From positions 2,010,418 to 2,074,417 of the forward strand of contig JAMLGP010000001.1 of assembly GCA_023957835.1 (NCBI GenBank): 64,000 bases of DNA. Reading direction: 5' to 3'. Under the pieces are notes generated by a model, which saw nothing but the letters and a program-made list of their open reading frames with translations, made no database searches and was not told where the DNA came from. The position numbers were made by a program, and so were the translations under genes. The first letter of the stretch is position 1, and every line of letters starts with the position of its first letter. Origin of the DNA: Homoserinimonas sp. Lineage in GTDB: Bacteria > Actinomycetota > Actinomycetes > Actinomycetales > Microbacteriaceae. Below are positions 44,414 to 53,713 of this stretch, piece after piece.

Positions 44414-46567
44414 GTGTCATCGAGGAAGCACGCTGACCAAAGCGGGGCGACGCCGAAGCGGAAGGCTGGCCTGAGCGTTCAGTCCACCCTGCTGATCATG
44501 CTCCTTGTGGTGAGCCTGCTCTCCAGCGTCGTGGTCGGACTCATTGGCTATGTGAACGGATCGGATTCACTTCGGGATGCCGCCTTCGATCGACTTGTCG
44601 GCGTGCGCGACTCGAGAGCCAGAGAAATAACCAGCCTGTTCGAGTCTGTCAAGAACGCGGTTCTGCTGGAAAGCAGAAGTGCGGATGCGATTGAAGCCAC
44701 TACTCAGTTCACCGCGGCATTTGCCGAATTGGCGGACAAAGAAATCTCCGAAGAAGACCAGAACGCCATCAAGTCATACTTCTCCGGGCCGTTTGCAGAC
44801 CGGATTGCCAAAGAGGTTGGTCACAGCGTTGATACTTCGAGTTTCATGCCGAGCTCGGCCGCCGAAAGCTACCTGCAGTTGCACTATACGATCCCGTTCG
44901 AAGACTTCAGCAAGTCGATTGAGACGGTGGATGCAGGCGACGGCAGCACCTGGAGCGAAGTGCACTCGAGATTCCACGAACAGTTCCGAAGGGTAACCGA
45001 ACTGCTAAATCTTGAGGATCTGCTCCTGGTCGATACTCAGGGCAACGTCATCTACTCGGCCTACAAGGGCATCGATCTGGGAACAAATCTGCTGACCGGG
45101 CCCTATGCGCTGGGGAATCTGGCGACGGCCTACCGCAAGACCATGGGAGCAAACCTGCTCGATTCGATCCAGTTCACTGACTTCGGCGACTATCCGCCTT
45201 CGGTCGACAAGCCGGCGGCCTGGGCGGTTTCTCCAGTCGGTTCCGACGGTCAGGCGGTGGGCGCCATCGCAGTTGAGCTTCCCATTGATTCGATCAATTC
45301 GGTAATGACCGGAGACTTCGAGTGGAGTGCCAAGGGGCTCGGACAGACCGGAGAGACCTATCTTGTAGGTGAAGATCGCTACATGCGATCGAGTTCCCGC
45401 GAAGCGATCGAAAATCCGCAAGAATTCGTGAAGCTCGCAGTGAAGGCCGGGCTGGATGCCGAGACCGCCAGCCGAATCGCCGAGACCGGAGACACTCTGC
45501 TTGAACAGCGAGTTGATACGAGCGCGGTCAATCAGGCGTTCGCCGGTGACAAGGGGACTGTAGTCGGCCCGAACTATCTGGGGATCGATTCAATGGCGGC
45601 CTTCAGTCCGCTAAAGGTCGAAGGACTCAATTGGGTGATCGTTGCCGAGATCGGCTCTTCTGAAGCGTTTGCTCCAGTCCAGACCTTCAACAAGAACCTG
45701 TTCTTCTCTACGGCCGCCCTCATAGTCTTCGTGTCGCTGCTTTCCCTCCTGCTCGCGCAGATAATCGTGCGGCCGCTAAAGAGGCTCAAGGTTGCGGCAG
45801 GAAAGATTGCGGCTGGTGAAGAGGGAGTGCTCGTGGATGCCGGTCGCAGCGATGAACTTGCGGATGTCGGGGCGGCATTCAATGACATGAGTAAGGCTCT
45901 GCAGGTCAAGGCGACCCTGCTCGATGATCAGATTGCCGAAAACGAACGGCTGCTGCTGACGCTAATGCCCCAGCAGGTAGCAAAGAGATTCCGGGACGGC
46001 GATCAGAACATAGTCGAGGACCATCAGGAAGTCTCGGTGATTTATGCCGAGATCATGGGCTTCGATGCCTACAGTCGAAACCTGAGTTCGGATGCTGCGC
46101 TCGACAAGCTAAATGAGATCCTCAAGAACTTCGACGAAGCGGCAGATCGGCACGGTGTTGAGCGAGTTAGAACTACCAGAGACGGTTATCTCGCCTGCTG
46201 CGGTCTGACCGTTCCTAGAGTCGACAATGCGAGGCGAATCGTGGAGTTCGCTATCGAGTTGCAGCAAATTCTCGACCGGTTCGGCAGGCAGCTCGGCACG
46301 CCGCTCTCGCTTCGAGCCGGAATCGACAATGGAATGGTTTCGAGCGGCCTGATCGGCCGTACCAAGCTCGTTTACGACTTGTGGGGCGATGCTGTAAGCC
46401 TCGCGCTTCGGTTGCGCCAGAACTCCAGAGATCCGGGGATCCTGCTGACCCAGAACGTCAAGAACCAGCTACCGGTCGGCCATCCGACGACTCCTTCGGG
46501 AGTGATCGAGACGGGAGGCTCTGTGCAGCAGGTTTGGCGGATAGACCTCTCGAGCAGCGATGGCTGA
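44414..46567 (+). CDS. Class III nucleotidyl cyclase-like membrane sensor
   Basis: 717-aa protein: cytoplasmic start, transmembrane helix at about 25-45, extracytoplasmic sensor domain (about 50-430), second helix near 435-455, HAMP region (RPLKRLKVAAGKIAAGEEG) and a cyclase homology domain (about 530-715). The active site departs from canonical: the first metal Asp is Glu (E546, YAEIMGF), the Lys-x-x-Gly-Asp segment reads RTTRD (D590 kept), and the transition-state Asn is Ser (S662) while Arg (R666) and D655 remain. It may be weak, altered in specificity or inactive. GTG 44414 is 7 nt after GGAG, better spaced than ATG 44408. It overlaps the channel gene by 8 nt. Confidence 0.8.
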   Translation: MSSRKHADQSGATPKRKAGLSVQSTLLIMLLVVSLLSSVVVGLIGYVNGSDSLRDAAFDRLVGVRDSRAREITSLFESVKNAVLLESRSADAIEATTQFTAAFAELADKEISEEDQNAIKSYFSGPFADRIAKEVGHSVDTSSFMPSSAAESYLQLHYTIPFEDFSKSIETVDAGDGSTWSEVHSRFHEQFRRVTELLNLEDLLLVDTQGNVIYSAYKGIDLGTNLLTGPYALGNLATAYRKTMGANLLDSIQFTDFGDYPPSVDKPAAWAVSPVGSDGQAVGAIAVELPIDSINSVMTGDFEWSAKGLGQTGETYLVGEDRYMRSSSREAIENPQEFVKLAVKAGLDAETASRIAETGDTLLEQRVDTSAVNQAFAGDKGTVVGPNYLGIDSMAAFSPLKVEGLNWVIVAEIGSSEAFAPVQTFNKNLFFSTAALIVFVSLLSLLLAQIIVRPLKRLKVAAGKIAAGEEGVLVDAGRSDELADVGAAFNDMSKALQVKATLLDDQIAENERLLLTLMPQQVAKRFRDGDQNIVEDHQEVSVIYAEIMGFDAYSRNLSSDAALDKLNEILKNFDEAADRHGVERVRTTRDGYLACCGLTVPRVDNARRIVEFAIELQQILDRFGRQLGTPLSLRAGIDNGMVSSGLIGRTKLVYDLWGDAVSLALRLRQNSRDPGILLTQNVKNQLPVGHPTTPSGVIETGGSVQQVWRIDLSSSDG

Positions 46568-47993
46568 GTTTGTAAGCCAACCCTGGTTCTGGCCGGGGGT
46601 AATCCTTGCACTTGGATTGCCGCTGACCCTGATCGTGCTCACCGAGATCTATAACGCTCTCGTCGTTCGGCAGAACCCGGCGAGCAAGATAGTTGCGCTG
46701 CTGCGGAACTTCGTAGTTCCGGTTGGGGCCCTTCTGCTTCTGCTTAGCCAGGCTGCCTACCTTAAGGTCGACTGGAACTGGACGAGGATCATTGCCACGC
46801 TCTTCGGGTTCCTCGTAATTCTGCTCCTGATCAACGGGTTCAACCTCGCCTTCTTCGAGACGGCAAAGCGGGGGACCTGGCGGCAGAGGGTGCCTTCGAT
46901 CTTCGTAGAGCTCATCCGAGTGGTCCTGATCGTGGTATTCGTCGCGATGCTCTTCGGTTTCGTCTGGGGAGCCGATATAGGCGGGCTCTTCACCGCCCTG
47001 GGAGTCGGATCGATCGTAATCGGACTCGCGCTGCAGAACGCAGTCGGCTCCGTAGTTTCCGGGTTGCTGCTGCTTTTCGAGCAACCATTCGAACTCGGCG
47101 ACTGGCTGGATGCCGACGGGGTGATCGGGCAGGTGGTCGAAGTCAACTGGCGATCGGTGCACATTGAGACTGACGACGGCATCCGGATTGTCCCGAATGC
47201 GAATCTTGCAGGAAGCTCCTTTGTCAATCTGACCAAGAGTGGCGTGCCCTTCGGCGTCTCTACTCTGGTGAGATTCAGCACAGACGATCCCCCGCAGGAA
47301 GTAGCCGCGCTTTGCCGGGAGGTGGCGAGAGGGCTTCCTCAAATAAAGCAGGACGAGGAAACCCTTGTTACGCCCCAGCCAAAGGGCCACTACACCGTGT
47401 TCCTGACTCTGAATTCGATCTCGGATCGCTTCAGCGCACCGAGGCTGTTCAAGACCAGGATGTGGTACGCAGCCAGGCGCGCCGGTCTCGCCTATGACAG
47501 GGACACCACCGACGCGTTCCAGACCGAGGCCAATTACCGGGAGGCACTGGACAGGGTGGCGCCGGTTCTTCGAATCACCTCGGATCAGGCCAGGGCTCTG
47601 AGGTCGGAAGTTAAGCTCGAGAGGTACGGTCAGGGAGAGACTGTTCAGCAGCTCGGATCGGTATCCGGCGGAATGCGCGTAATCACCGATGGAGTAGCCG
47701 CACTTTCTGTGCTTTCTGCAGAGGGTCCTGAACTGGAAGTCATGGAATTGAACGCTCTCGAACTCATCGGGCTCGGCACTCTCACAAGGCAGGCTGCCAC
47801 TTCGAGGATCACGGCCGTAACAGACCTCGCGGTACTGCTGGTACCACACTCCGTGCTGGATCGCCTGGTCGACTCAAACCCGGAGTTTGCGCTCGAAGTC
47901 GGCAAAGAGATCGACCGCCGTCGCTCCGCCACCGCGGCCAAGCTCAGCGAACGGGGCCTCAATGAGCGTCCGGAAGACCACTACTCCTCCTGA
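46560..47993 (+). CDS. MscS-type channel with C-terminal cyclic-nucleotide-binding domain
   Basis: 477-aa channel of the bacterial cyclic-nucleotide-gated (MscS-related) type. Four to five hydrophobic helices precede the pore region GLFTALGVGSIVIGLALQNAVGSVVSG, with the MscS beta-domain after it (FELGDWLDADGVIGQVVEVNWRSVHI). Residues about 335-460 resemble a CNB domain (VSGGMRVITDGVAAL, ELIGLGTLTRQAATSRITAV), though the usual Gly-Glu of the phosphate-binding cassette is Gly-Leu. The ATG lies within the end of the cyclase-like gene, implying that sensor output gates this channel. Confidence 0.85.
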   Translation: MAEFVSQPWFWPGVILALGLPLTLIVLTEIYNALVVRQNPASKIVALLRNFVVPVGALLLLLSQAAYLKVDWNWTRIIATLFGFLVILLLINGFNLAFFETAKRGTWRQRVPSIFVELIRVVLIVVFVAMLFGFVWGADIGGLFTALGVGSIVIGLALQNAVGSVVSGLLLLFEQPFELGDWLDADGVIGQVVEVNWRSVHIETDDGIRIVPNANLAGSSFVNLTKSGVPFGVSTLVRFSTDDPPQEVAALCREVARGLPQIKQDEETLVTPQPKGHYTVFLTLNSISDRFSAPRLFKTRMWYAARRAGLAYDRDTTDAFQTEANYREALDRVAPVLRITSDQARALRSEVKLERYGQGETVQQLGSVSGGMRVITDGVAALSVLSAEGPELEVMELNALELIGLGTLTRQAATSRITAVTDLAVLLVPHSVLDRLVDSNPEFALEVGKEIDRRRSATAAKLSERGLNERPEDHYSS

Positions 47994-48048
47994 GCTCTGA
48001 CTGCGTTCGCTCGGTAATCGACAACTTGCCGCTGGTAGTTTGGCTGCG

Positions 48049-49011
48049 ATGAACATTGCAGAAAGCGTCCTGGACCTGGTGGGGAATACGCCACTCGTGA
48101 AGCTAAATCGGGTAACCGATGGGATTGCGGCGACAGTACTGGCCAAGGTCGAATACCTGAACCCAGGCGGTTCGTCAAAGGATCGGATTGCCGGCCGAAT
48201 CATCGAAGCGGCCGAGCGCGACGGACTCCTGAAACCGGGGGGAACCATCGTCGAACCCACTAGCGGCAATACCGGCGTCGGACTCGCACTGGTTGCCCAA
48301 CAGCGCGGCTATCGCTGCATTTTCGTTCTGCCCGACAAAGTGGGAATCGACAAGAGGAACGTACTCACCGCCTACGGTGCGGAAGTCGTAGTCACCCCGA
48401 CCGATGTGGATCCGGCCGATCCCCAGTCCTACTACAGCGTTTCGGACCGGCTCGCCGCTGAGATCCCCGGGGCATTCAAACCGAATCAATACGCGAACCA
48501 GAATGGGCCGCGAAGCCACTTCGAGACGACCGGCCCGGAGATCTGGCGCGACACCGATGGAAAAGTCAGCCACTTTGTTGCCGGTGTCGGAACCGGGGGC
48601 ACCATCACAGGCACGGGTAGATACCTGAGGCAGGCTTCAGAAGACAAGGTCAGGATTATCGGCGCGGAGCCGGTGGGTTCGATTTACGGCGGCGGTCCGG
48701 TTCACAGCTATTTCGTCGAAGGGGTCGGCGAGGACTTCTGGCCGGAAGCCTACGATCCGAAGGCGGTGGACGAGATTCTGACAATTTCGGATGCCGAATC
48801 CTTCAGTCTTACTCGTCGGCTCGCCAGAGAAGAGGGCCTACTGGTAGGCGGCTCAAGCGGAATGGCGGTCGCCGCCGCATTGAAGGTTGCCCAAGACCTG
48901 CCCGCAGAGGCAGTGGTGGTCGTGCTGCTACCGGACGGCGGCCGCGGCTATCTGGGGAAAGTTTTCAACGATGATTGGATGCAGAGCAACGGCTTTGCGA
49001 TCGAGAACTGA
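48049..49011 (+). CDS. Cystathionine beta-synthase / cysteine synthase family
   Basis: 320-aa fold-type II PLP enzyme. It has DLVGNTPLVKLN, the PLP lysine in NPGGSSKDRIAGRII, PTSGNTGVGLALVA and GVGTGGTITGTGRYL. No CBS regulatory domains follow. Adjacent cystathionine gamma-lyase/synthase suggests that it makes cystathionine from serine and homocysteine (reverse transsulfuration), but O-acetylserine sulfhydrylase is possible. ATG 48049 lies 7 nt after TAGTTT; probable leaderless start. Confidence 0.85.
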   Translation: MNIAESVLDLVGNTPLVKLNRVTDGIAATVLAKVEYLNPGGSSKDRIAGRIIEAAERDGLLKPGGTIVEPTSGNTGVGLALVAQQRGYRCIFVLPDKVGIDKRNVLTAYGAEVVVTPTDVDPADPQSYYSVSDRLAAEIPGAFKPNQYANQNGPRSHFETTGPEIWRDTDGKVSHFVAGVGTGGTITGTGRYLRQASEDKVRIIGAEPVGSIYGGGPVHSYFVEGVGEDFWPEAYDPKAVDEILTISDAESFSLTRRLAREEGLLVGGSSGMAVAAALKVAQDLPAEAVVVVLLPDGGRGYLGKVFNDDWMQSNGFAIEN

Positions 49012-49020
49012 GGCACTCAA

Positions 49021-50169
49021 TTGGCGCACGAGTTTGGAACCAGGGCGATTCACGACGGTCAGGAGTTTGACCCGACCACCGGAGCGGTCATCCCGCCGCT
49101 CTATCTGACTTCAACTTTCGTCCAGGAGTCGATCGGCAAGCTGCGCGGCGGTTATGAATACGCTCGCGGGGGCAACCCTACGAGAGACGGACTGCAGGCC
49201 CAGCTCGCAAGCCTCGAGGGCGGCCGGTTCGCATTCAGCTTCGCCTCCGGGCTCGCTGCTGAAGACGCCCTGCTTCGCTCTGCTCTGAAGCCGGGCGATC
49301 ACGTCCTCATGGCCAATGACGTCTACGGCGGAACACACAGGCTCGTAAATCGAATCTATGCCTCCTGGGGAATCGAGTTGAGCGTTGCAGATTTCTCCAG
49401 TCTGGATGCAATTGCCGCAGGCTTGAGGCCGTCAACTCGCGTGGTCTGGGTTGAGACTCCGAGCAACCCGCTCATGAAAATCACGGATATAGCCGCGATC
49501 GCAAATCTCGCCCACGAGCAGGGAGCGATCGCAGTTGTCGACAATACTTTTGCGACGCCCTTCCTGCAGAATCCGCTTGCTCTCGGAGCGGATGTCGTCG
49601 TGCACTCGACCACGAAGTATCTCGGAGGGCATTCCGATGTGCTCGGCGGTGCGGTGGTCCTGAACGACGAGGAGCTCGCGGAGAAAATCGGGTTCATCCA
49701 GTTCGCGGCCGGTGCGGTTTCCGGGCCCATGGATGCCTGGCTCACCACCAGGGGAATTAAGACTCTCGCCCTTCGAATGCCTCGACACTGCTCGAACGCC
49801 CAGGCGCTCGCGGAAGCGCTCGTCGGGCATCCGGCGATTGAATCCGTGCTCTATCCCGGACTTGAAGATCACCCCGGCCACGAACTGGCATCCAGGCAAA
49901 TGCGCGGGTTTGGCGGGATGCTTTCGATCACTTTCAAGTCTGGTGAAGCCGCTGCGAAAAAGTTCGCCGAATCGACGAAGCTGTTCCAGTTGGCCGAGTC
50001 GCTCGGCGGAGTGGAATCGCTCGTGAACTATCCGTCGGAAATGACCCACGCATCGGTTCGGGGTACCGAACTCGAAGTACCGACAAACCTTGTTCGACTT
50101 TCTGTGGGGCTCGAAGACCCGAAAGATCTCATCGAGGACGCGCTCGAAGCGCTCAAGGGGTTACGGTAG
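49021..50169 (+). CDS. Cystathionine gamma-synthase/lyase
   Basis: 382-aa Cys/Met metabolism PLP enzyme. It has TRAIHDGQEFDPTTGAVIPP, YEYARGGNPTRDGL, ASGLAAEDALL, VDNTFATPFLQNPL and the PLP lysine in VHSTTKYLGGHSDVLGG near residue 200. Sequence alone does not separate synthase (MetB) from lyase. Its TTG start is 9 nt after the cystathionine beta-synthase gene, so together they could convert homocysteine to cysteine. Confidence 0.88.
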   Translation: MAHEFGTRAIHDGQEFDPTTGAVIPPLYLTSTFVQESIGKLRGGYEYARGGNPTRDGLQAQLASLEGGRFAFSFASGLAAEDALLRSALKPGDHVLMANDVYGGTHRLVNRIYASWGIELSVADFSSLDAIAAGLRPSTRVVWVETPSNPLMKITDIAAIANLAHEQGAIAVVDNTFATPFLQNPLALGADVVVHSTTKYLGGHSDVLGGAVVLNDEELAEKIGFIQFAAGAVSGPMDAWLTTRGIKTLALRMPRHCSNAQALAEALVGHPAIESVLYPGLEDHPGHELASRQMRGFGGMLSITFKSGEAAAKKFAESTKLFQLAESLGGVESLVNYPSEMTHASVRGTELEVPTNLVRLSVGLEDPKDLIEDALEALKGLR

Positions 50170-51037
50170 CCGCCGTCTCGAGGTTTGTTTTGGGATCGTC
50201 TCGCTGGGTCGCGAAGGTTATGCTCGCGGCCGCAGTGACCAGGAGGATCGCGAGAATCTGAACCCAGCTCAGTTGCTGGCCGAGAATCAGCCAGCCGAAC
50301 AGTGCAGCGATTGCCGGCGCACAGCTAAGAACTATCGAGTAGAGCCTCGCGGTGATCCGCCTGAGGATGAAGGCATCCAGGCTGTAGGGAATTGCGGAGC
50401 AAAGAACGCCGGTAGCCAGCAGCAAGCCCGCAACCTGCCAATTCATCTTCGACCAGTCGAGAACGAACAGCGCAGCAGGCCCCACGATTGCCAGCGCAAG
50501 TACGCTCGCCATGCTCAAGCCTTCGAGCCCCTTGAACCTGCGCGCCACCGTTCGAGCCAGCAAAATGTAGCAGGCCCAGCTCGCCCCGGCGACGATTGCC
50601 AGAGCGAAGCCAATTGGATCGAGCTTCTTCTCTCCGTCGGCCAGCAGGTAGACGCCGATTCCGACTGCGATGGCGCAGGCGACATCCAGCAGGCGTCTCG
50701 AAGTGAAAAGAGCGATGGCCAGTGGACCCATGAACTCGACTGTTACGGCAAGTCCGAGTCCGATTCGTCCCACCGATTCGTAGAAGGAGAGGTTCATTAC
50801 CGCGAGAACTACTCCGAGGCCGATGACCGGCAGTAGCGATCTGAAACTCCGGCCCTTGAGCTTTGGGCGAACCGTGGGAACCAGCAATACGGCGGTAACG
50901 AGCTGGCGCACCGCAACCACGACAAGGCTTCCGACGATCGGGATGAGGATGCCGGCTATCGAGGAACCGAAACTGATGCTTACTTCCGCCGCGGCGAGGG
51001 TTGCCGCCCCGGTTGCACGATCCCTGCTTCCGCTCAC
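50153..51037 (-). CDS. EamA-family (drug/metabolite) transporter, RhtA-like
   Basis: 294-aa permease with ten predicted helices in two EamA repeats (about 5-130 and 145-280). YESVGRIGLGLAVTVEFMGPLA and SAIPYSLDAFILRRI are typical of RhtA-type threonine/homoserine exporters. GTG 51037 lies 6 nt after TAGTGT, a leaderless arrangement. Its end overlaps the convergent gamma-synthase/lyase gene by 17 nt. Export of amino acids is an inference. Confidence 0.82.
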   Translation of the reverse strand: MSGSRDRATGAATLAAAEVSISFGSSIAGILIPIVGSLVVVAVRQLVTAVLLVPTVRPKLKGRSFRSLLPVIGLGVVLAVMNLSFYESVGRIGLGLAVTVEFMGPLAIALFTSRRLLDVACAIAVGIGVYLLADGEKKLDPIGFALAIVAGASWACYILLARTVARRFKGLEGLSMASVLALAIVGPAALFVLDWSKMNWQVAGLLLATGVLCSAIPYSLDAFILRRITARLYSIVLSCAPAIAALFGWLILGQQLSWVQILAILLVTAAASITFATQRDDPKTNLETAATVTP

Positions 51038-51200
51038 AGATAGACACTATGCCCTCTCAGACCACCCGCTTCGCATTCGAGATTCGGCGTTCAAACAGCG
51101 GCTCAACTTGGTGAAAGAATGACTAGGGCAGTCCGGCCAGAGGCGATCTCGTTTAGCTGGCTCTGGCTTGCTCCGGGGGCGAAGATTGGGGAGTTGAAGC

Positions 51201-52478
51201 TTGAGCAACCGTACCGTTGCAGAGGTGCTGCCGGCAGGCAGTGTCGGACTGCTACAGGGTTCCTCGCTCTACATAGCCTCCGTGCTTGGCACCGGAATTC
51301 TGGTGCTGCCCGCACTGGCTGCAGAAGTCGCAGGGCCGGCTTCGATTCTCGCCGTGGTTGCTGTATTTCTGCTTTCTATTCCGCTCGCAGGAACCTTCGC
51401 TGCACTCGCGGCTAGGCATCCGGATCCCGGCGGGGTAGCCCACTACGTGCGGCTTGCACTGGGTCCCACTGCCGCGAGAATGGCCGGCTATTGGTTTTAT
51501 CTGGGAGTGTGCGTCGGAGCCGCGATTGTTTCGGTACTCGGTGCCTCGTATATTGGCGAAGTGCTCGGGGTTGAGCGCTGGGTGGTCGTGCTGATTTCCG
51601 CTCTCATTTTCATCCCGCCATTCATCTCCAATTTGTTCGGGCTCAGAGTTTCGGGGGCAATGCAGCTGTTTCTGACCGCACTGCTGGTCGCGATCGTGGT
51701 CGGAGTCATCATCGTTGCTGCTCCCTATGCCGACGGGTCGAACTTCGAGCCGTTCATGCCCCACGGCTGGGCGGGAGTCGGCGCGGCGATAAGCCTCTTC
51801 GTCTGGGCTTTCGCCGGGTGGGAGGCCGTGACCCACATAGCCGCCGAGTTCAAAGATCCTCGAAGAATCATCCCTCTCGCGACCGCGATCGCGATCGTGG
51901 TCGTCGGCGCGGCCTATCTCGCGCTGCAGATCGTGACGATCGCTGTGCTCGGAGAGCGGGCCGGTTCCGGTCCGGTGCCGCTGCTTGATCTCGTGAAGGA
52001 TGCCGCTCCAGGGGTCGGTCCGATCGCGATCGCTATTGTCGCAGGAGTCGTCTCCCTTGGAGTACTGAATACCTATCTGGGCGCCTTCGCCAAGCTCGGT
52101 GCTTCGCTCGGCAGAGACGGCGACTTGCCGAAGTGGTTCGCCAGGGGCGCCGATTCCGGCGGGATCGCCCGCAGGAGCCTGTTCGCGGTCGGTGCGGTAA
52201 TTCTCTGCTACTTTCTCGCGATCGTCCTGAGCGACCTGACCCTTGCTCCATTCGTGCTTATTCACACGAGCTGCATGATCGCGATCTATGCCGTCGGCAT
52301 GCTCGCGGCTGTTCGACTGCTCGATCGCTATTCCCTCGGCTGGTGGATGGCGGTCGTATCCTGCATCCTCGTTCTAGGGCTGCTGATCCTGGCCGGCTGG
52401 AACCTGCTCATTCCGGTCGGGTTGGCTCTCGCCGCGATTGCGGTCACTGTCTTCAAGAAAGTGCGGAGCCGCGGATGA
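51201..52478 (+). CDS. APC-superfamily amino acid permease
   Basis: 425-aa transporter with about twelve helices. GSSLYIASVLGTGILVLPALAAEVAGPAS near residue 20 is the APC unwound-helix motif, and FVWAFAGWEAVTHIAAEFKDPRR near 205 the second conserved region. It may import an amino acid or act as exchanger. TTG 51201 has GGGGAG 9 nt upstream. It overlaps the MFS gene by 4 nt. Confidence 0.85.
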   Translation: MSNRTVAEVLPAGSVGLLQGSSLYIASVLGTGILVLPALAAEVAGPASILAVVAVFLLSIPLAGTFAALAARHPDPGGVAHYVRLALGPTAARMAGYWFYLGVCVGAAIVSVLGASYIGEVLGVERWVVVLISALIFIPPFISNLFGLRVSGAMQLFLTALLVAIVVGVIIVAAPYADGSNFEPFMPHGWAGVGAAISLFVWAFAGWEAVTHIAAEFKDPRRIIPLATAIAIVVVGAAYLALQIVTIAVLGERAGSGPVPLLDLVKDAAPGVGPIAIAIVAGVVSLGVLNTYLGAFAKLGASLGRDGDLPKWFARGADSGGIARRSLFAVGAVILCYFLAIVLSDLTLAPFVLIHTSCMIAIYAVGMLAAVRLLDRYSLGWWMAVVSCILVLGLLILAGWNLLIPVGLALAAIAVTVFKKVRSRG

Positions 52479-53704
52479 CTGTAGTAGTTCATCCCGGCGA
52501 CTCGCTTTCGATCAGGCAGCGACTGGTTTACATCCTCGTACTCGGGGCGCTGACCGCTTTGGGCCCGTTCACCGTCGATCTCTACCTGCCGGCCTTCCCG
52601 GTGCTCGAGCATGAGTTCTCCGCTTCAAGCGCGGCGATCCAGCTGACCCTCACAGCTACCGCGGTCGGCTTCGGATTCGGCCAGCTCATCGTGGGCCCGT
52701 GGAGCGATCGGGTGGGACGCAGACTCCCGCTGATCTTGGCAACCACGCTGCACGTCTTCGCGAGCGTGGCGGTCGCAATTTCGCCAAACCTCGTCTGGCT
52801 AGGTGTCTGCCGGGTCCTTCAAGGCTTCGGAGCTGCCGCCGGCGGAGTAGTGGCCATGGCGCTGGTTCGCGACCTCTTCGGAGGACTTCCACTGGTGCGG
52901 ATGCTCTCCCGGCTTTCGCTCGTAAACGGCCTCGCTCCCATCCTCGCTCCCGTGATCGGCTCGCAGCTTCTGAGGATCTTCGACTGGCGCGGAATCTTCT
53001 GGTTCCTTGCCGGGTACGGAATTCTCGTCGTCGTAGCGACGATCCTCTTCATCGTTGAGACCCTGCCTCCCGCGCGCCGGGCAGACCGCGGACACGCAAC
53101 CGTGTTCGAAAGATACCGGGCGATATTGAAGGACCGGGTCTTCATTGGGGTCGCGATAATTTCCGGGATGACCTTCTCGGGGCTTTTCGCCTACCTGTCG
53201 TCGTCCTCATTCCTGTTCCAGCAGGTATACGGGATGTCCGCGCAGGAGTTCGGCCTGCTCTTCGGCATCAACTCGATCGGTGTGGTTGCCGGAGTGCAGG
53301 TGAGCGCGAGGCTCGCCAAGTATGTCGGACCGCAGTGGATTCTCGCAGTCGCGACCGGCTTGCTCGTGCTGACTGCAATAGCCATTGTGGTGACCGACTC
53401 GATGGAGCTTGGCCTGATCGCGGTGCTTATTCCACTTTGGCTGTTCATCACAACCTGCGGTTTCATCTTTCCGCTCGTGCAGGTTCTCGCCCTCGCAAAT
53501 CACCCGAAAGAGGCGGGGACCGCAGCATCCGTTCTGGGTGCACTGAACTTCGGACTCGCCGGAGCGATCTCACCGATTGTCGGGGTGTTGGGAATTCAAT
53601 CTGCGATTCCGATGGGTTCGGTAATGGCGGTAACCGCCGCAGTCTCGGTAATTTCCATTTGGCTTGTTGTGCGACCGTGGACGGTGCCACCCCTCGTGCG
53701 ATAG
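52475..53704 (+). CDS. MFS drug transporter, Bcr/CflA type
   Basis: 409-aa twelve-helix antiporter. LGALTALGPFTVDLYLPAFPVLE opens the protein as in Bcr/CflA proteins, with GQLIVGPWSDRVGRRLPLI (MFS motif A) near residue 65 and RVLQGFGAAAGGVVAMALVRD near 110. ATG 52475 overlaps the APC gene stop. Proton-driven export of drugs or small metabolites is expected. Confidence 0.88.
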   Translation: MTVVVHPGDSLSIRQRLVYILVLGALTALGPFTVDLYLPAFPVLEHEFSASSAAIQLTLTATAVGFGFGQLIVGPWSDRVGRRLPLILATTLHVFASVAVAISPNLVWLGVCRVLQGFGAAAGGVVAMALVRDLFGGLPLVRMLSRLSLVNGLAPILAPVIGSQLLRIFDWRGIFWFLAGYGILVVVATILFIVETLPPARRADRGHATVFERYRAILKDRVFIGVAIISGMTFSGLFAYLSSSSFLFQQVYGMSAQEFGLLFGINSIGVVAGVQVSARLAKYVGPQWILAVATGLLVLTAIAIVVTDSMELGLIAVLIPLWLFITTCGFIFPLVQVLALANHPKEAGTAASVLGALNFGLAGAISPIVGVLGIQSAIPMGSVMAVTAAVSVISIWLVVRPWTVPPLVR

Positions 53705-53713
53705 CTTCGAGCA

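Noticed and set aside
46458..47849. 463-codon minus-strand frame opposite the channel gene
   Set aside because: Low-complexity Asp/Glu/His/Pro composition typical of an antisense shadow; no start context; the channel reads cleanly on the plus strand.
51252..52265. 337-codon minus-strand frame opposite the APC permease
   Set aside because: Same shadow composition; hydrophobic helices of the permease on the plus strand explain the open antisense frame.
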